Shown: one piece after another, positions 5,653 through 7,446 of the stretch
Layout: every line of letters begins with the position of its first letter
Position numbering within the stretch: the stretch's first letter is position 1
Assembly: GCA_015492195.1 (NCBI GenBank)
Contig: WGFP01000226.1
Coordinates: 1-7,446 of the forward strand
DNA from: Acidiferrobacterales bacterium
GTDB taxonomy: Bacteria > Pseudomonadota > Gammaproteobacteria > Acidiferrobacterales > Sulfurifustaceae
Reading direction: 5' to 3'
Length of the DNA stretch: 7,446 nt
The notes under the pieces: generated by a model
What the model saw: only the letters and a program-made list of their open reading frames with translations
Database searches by the model: none
Told to the model about the DNA's origin: nothing
Program-made: the position numbers and the translations under genes

Positions 5653-7446
5653 TCAGAGCCGAATCCGGCGCAGGCGCAGGGCGTTGGTGATCACCGACAC
5701 CGAGCTGAAACTCATGGCGGCGGCGGCGATGATGGGCGACAGCAACAACCCAAAGAACGGATAGAGCACGCCGGCGGCGACCGGTACGCCCAGTGAGTTA
5801 TAAATAAAAGCGAAAAACAGATTTTCGCGGATGTTGCGCATGGTGGCGCGGCTTAAACGCCGAGCACGAACAATGCCGCGCAGGTCGCCCTTGACCAGGG
5901 TCACCCCGGCGCTTTCCATGGCGACGTCGGTGCCGGTGCCCATGGCGATACCGACGTGTGCCTGTGCCAGAGCCGGGGCGTCGTTAATGCCGTCACCGGC
6001 CATCGCCACCATCCGGCCCTCGGCCTGGAGCTGTTTGACTATGGAGGCCTTCTGGTCCGGTAATACATCGGCCTGCACCCGGTCGATATCGAGTTTTGCG
6101 GCAACGGCTCCGGCGGTGGTCTGATTGTCGCCGGTCAACATTACTACTTGCACCCCTTGCTTGTGCAAATCACGAATTGCCTCGGGTGTGGTCTCTTTGA
6201 TCGGGTCGGCCACGCCGACTAGACCCGCGGGCTTGCCGTCGATGGCGAGAAACATGACGGTCTGACCTTCCGCCCGCTGCTTATCCGCCTGTTGGGACAA
6301 GTCCCCGACATCAATGCCCAGACTTTCCAGCAGCCTGAGATTGCCCAGGGCCACTTTATGGCCCTCGACTTCACCGGTGACCCCCTTGCCGGTTACCGAT
6401 TGGAAGTCGTCGGCCTTGGCCAGGCTCACGCCCCTTTCCTCGGCACCGCGAACGATGGCCTCGGCCAACGGATGTTCGCTGGCGCGTTCCAGACTGGCGG
6501 CCAGCCGCAGCGCCTCGTGTTCGTGAAAGCCGTCAACCGCGACCACGGAAACCAGTTTCGGCCTACCTTCGGTGAGGGTGCCGGTCTTGTCGATGACGAG
6601 GGTGTCCACCTTTCGCAATAGCTCCAGTGCCTCTGCGTTTTTGAACAATACGCCCATAATCGCACCCCTACCGGTACCCACCATGATGGACATGGGGGTG
6701 GCGAGACCCAGCGCGCAGGGACAAGCGATGATCAACACCGCCACGGCGTTGATCACGGCATAGGCCAACGCGGGCTCCGGCCCCCAAAGGTTCCAAACGA
6801 TAAAAGTAATAATTGCAATGACCACCACCGCCGGCACGAAATAGCCGGAGACAAGATCCACCAGTTTCTGGATCGGGGCCCGCGAACGTTGCGCCTCGGC
6901 GACCATTTGGACAATTTTTGACAATAGGGTGTCCGCGCCCACCTTCTCCGCTTTCATCAGCAGACTGCCGGTCCCGTTGATCGTCGCCCCGATGAGGCGT
7001 TCGCCGGCGGTTTTCACCACCGGGATCGGTTCACCTGTGACCATGGATTCATCGACATGGCTGTCGCCGTCGATCACCGTCCCATCCACCGGGATCTTCT
7101 CACCGGGACGCACCCGCAGGGTATCACCGGGTTTGACGTGTTCCAACGGGATATCTTCTTCGGTGCCGTCATCACGAACGATGCGGGCGGTATTGGGCGC
7201 CATGCCCAGCAGCAACTTGATGGCGGCATTAGTTTTGCTGCGGGCGCGCAACTCCAGTACCTGCCCCAGTATGATCAAGGTAGTAATGACGGCGGCGGCC
7301 TCGAAGTAAACCGGCACCACGCCCACCTCATTGAATGCCGCCGGCGGGAAAATGCCGGGCATTACCACGGCTATGAAGCTGTATGTCCAGGCGACGCTGA
7401 CGCCAAGCCCGATCAGGGTAAACATGTTGAGATTACGCGTAATAAC
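5653..7446 (-). CDS. copA: Cu(+)-exporting P1B-type ATPase, N-terminus beyond the right edge
   Basis: Inner-membrane pump using ATP to move Cu(+) (or Ag(+)) out of the cytosol. The frame stays open to the window end, so the Met at 7425 (aligning within a membrane helix, RNLNMFTLIGLG) is internal; the N-terminal metal-binding part and first helices are outside. Numbering from that Met: actuator motif TGEP 130-133, membrane metal site CPC 235-237, phosphorylation site DKTGT 279-283, nucleotide-binding SEHP 316-319 (His318), TGDN 431-434, GDGINDAP 477-484. In the last two helices Tyr542-Asn543 (FIYNSLG) and the M-x-x-S-S pattern (Met571, Ser574, Ser575) complete the set that marks the Cu(+) subgroup over Zn/Cd/Pb pumps. 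The protein ends normally with a basic tail. The redoxin gene lies about 100 bases downstream on the same strand. No regulatory site is visible because the 5' end is missing. Confidence 0.95.
   Translation of the reverse strand, partial: VITRNLNMFTLIGLGVSVAWTYSFIAVVMPGIFPPAAFNEVGVVPVYFEAAAVITTLIILGQVLELRARSKTNAAIKLLLGMAPNTARIVRDDGTEEDIPLEHVKPGDTLRVRPGEKIPVDGTVIDGDSHVDESMVTGEPIPVVKTAGERLIGATINGTGSLLMKAEKVGADTLLSKIVQMVAEAQRSRAPIQKLVDLVSGYFVPAVVVIAIITFIVWNLWGPEPALAYAVINAVAVLIIACPCALGLATPMSIMVGTGRGAIMGVLFKNAEALELLRKVDTLVIDKTGTLTEGRPKLVSVVAVDGFHEHEALRLAASLERASEHPLAEAIVRGAEERGVSLAKADDFQSVTGKGVTGEVEGHKVALGNLRLLESLGIDVGDLSQQADKQRAEGQTVMFLAIDGKPAGLVGVADPIKETTPEAIRDLHKQGVQVVMLTGDNQTTAGAVAAKLDIDRVQADVLPDQKASIVKQLQAEGRMVAMAGDGINDAPALAQAHVGIAMGTGTDVAMESAGVTLVKGDLRGIVRARRLSRATMRNIRENLFFAFIYNSLGVPVAAGVLYPFFGLLLSPIIAAAAMSFSSVSVITNALRLRRIRL

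Noticed and set aside
7423..7425. ATG at 7425 as the start of the copper ATPase
   Set aside because: The frame continues open to the window end and reads VITRNLNMFTL, the usual interior of this family ahead of a membrane helix. The gene is therefore cut by the edge.

Overview
The window looks like a stretch of a GC-rich (about 60%) bacterial chromosome, most likely from a Pseudomonadota. This rests on the proteobacterial look of the proteins, the Shine-Dalgarno sites and compact gene packing; genus cannot be read from it. All seven genes lie on the minus strand, so transcription runs from high to low coordinates. Both outer genes are cut by the window edges.

From right to left the layout is: (i) a Cu(+)-exporting P1B-type ATPase whose N-terminus lies off the right edge (5653-7446); (ii) a 75-residue thioredoxin/glutaredoxin-fold protein with a single cysteine (5325-5552); (iii) a small integral-membrane methyltransferase of the isoprenylcysteine/phospholipid methyltransferase type (4555-5214); (iv) an NAD-type glutamate dehydrogenase of the Glu/Leu/Phe/Val dehydrogenase family (3168-4427); (v) an AT-rich gene for a small exported monohaem cytochrome c (2672-2962); (vi) an acetate kinase-family gene (1427-2569); and (vii) the N-terminal 474 codons of phosphoketolase, running off the left edge (1-1424).

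Two functional blocks are visible. The acetate kinase and phosphoketolase genes form a translationally coupled pair (stop and start overlap or nearly touch, with the ribosome site inside the end of the kinase gene). Together they would cleave xylulose-5-phosphate and/or fructose-6-phosphate to acetyl-phosphate and then make acetate and ATP. The copper ATPase, the mono-cysteine redoxin and the membrane methyltransferase look like a metal/redox/envelope-stress group. Glutamate dehydrogenase and the cytochrome sit between these blocks with their own leader regions and no obvious functional link.

No mobile element, CRISPR array, tRNA or rRNA was seen, and no gene-free stretch exceeds 300 bases. 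Nothing clearly indicates an undescribed system. The points most worth a second look are the altered active-site motifs of the acetate kinase, the AT-rich cytochrome gene, and the resolving-cysteine-less redoxin next to the copper pump.
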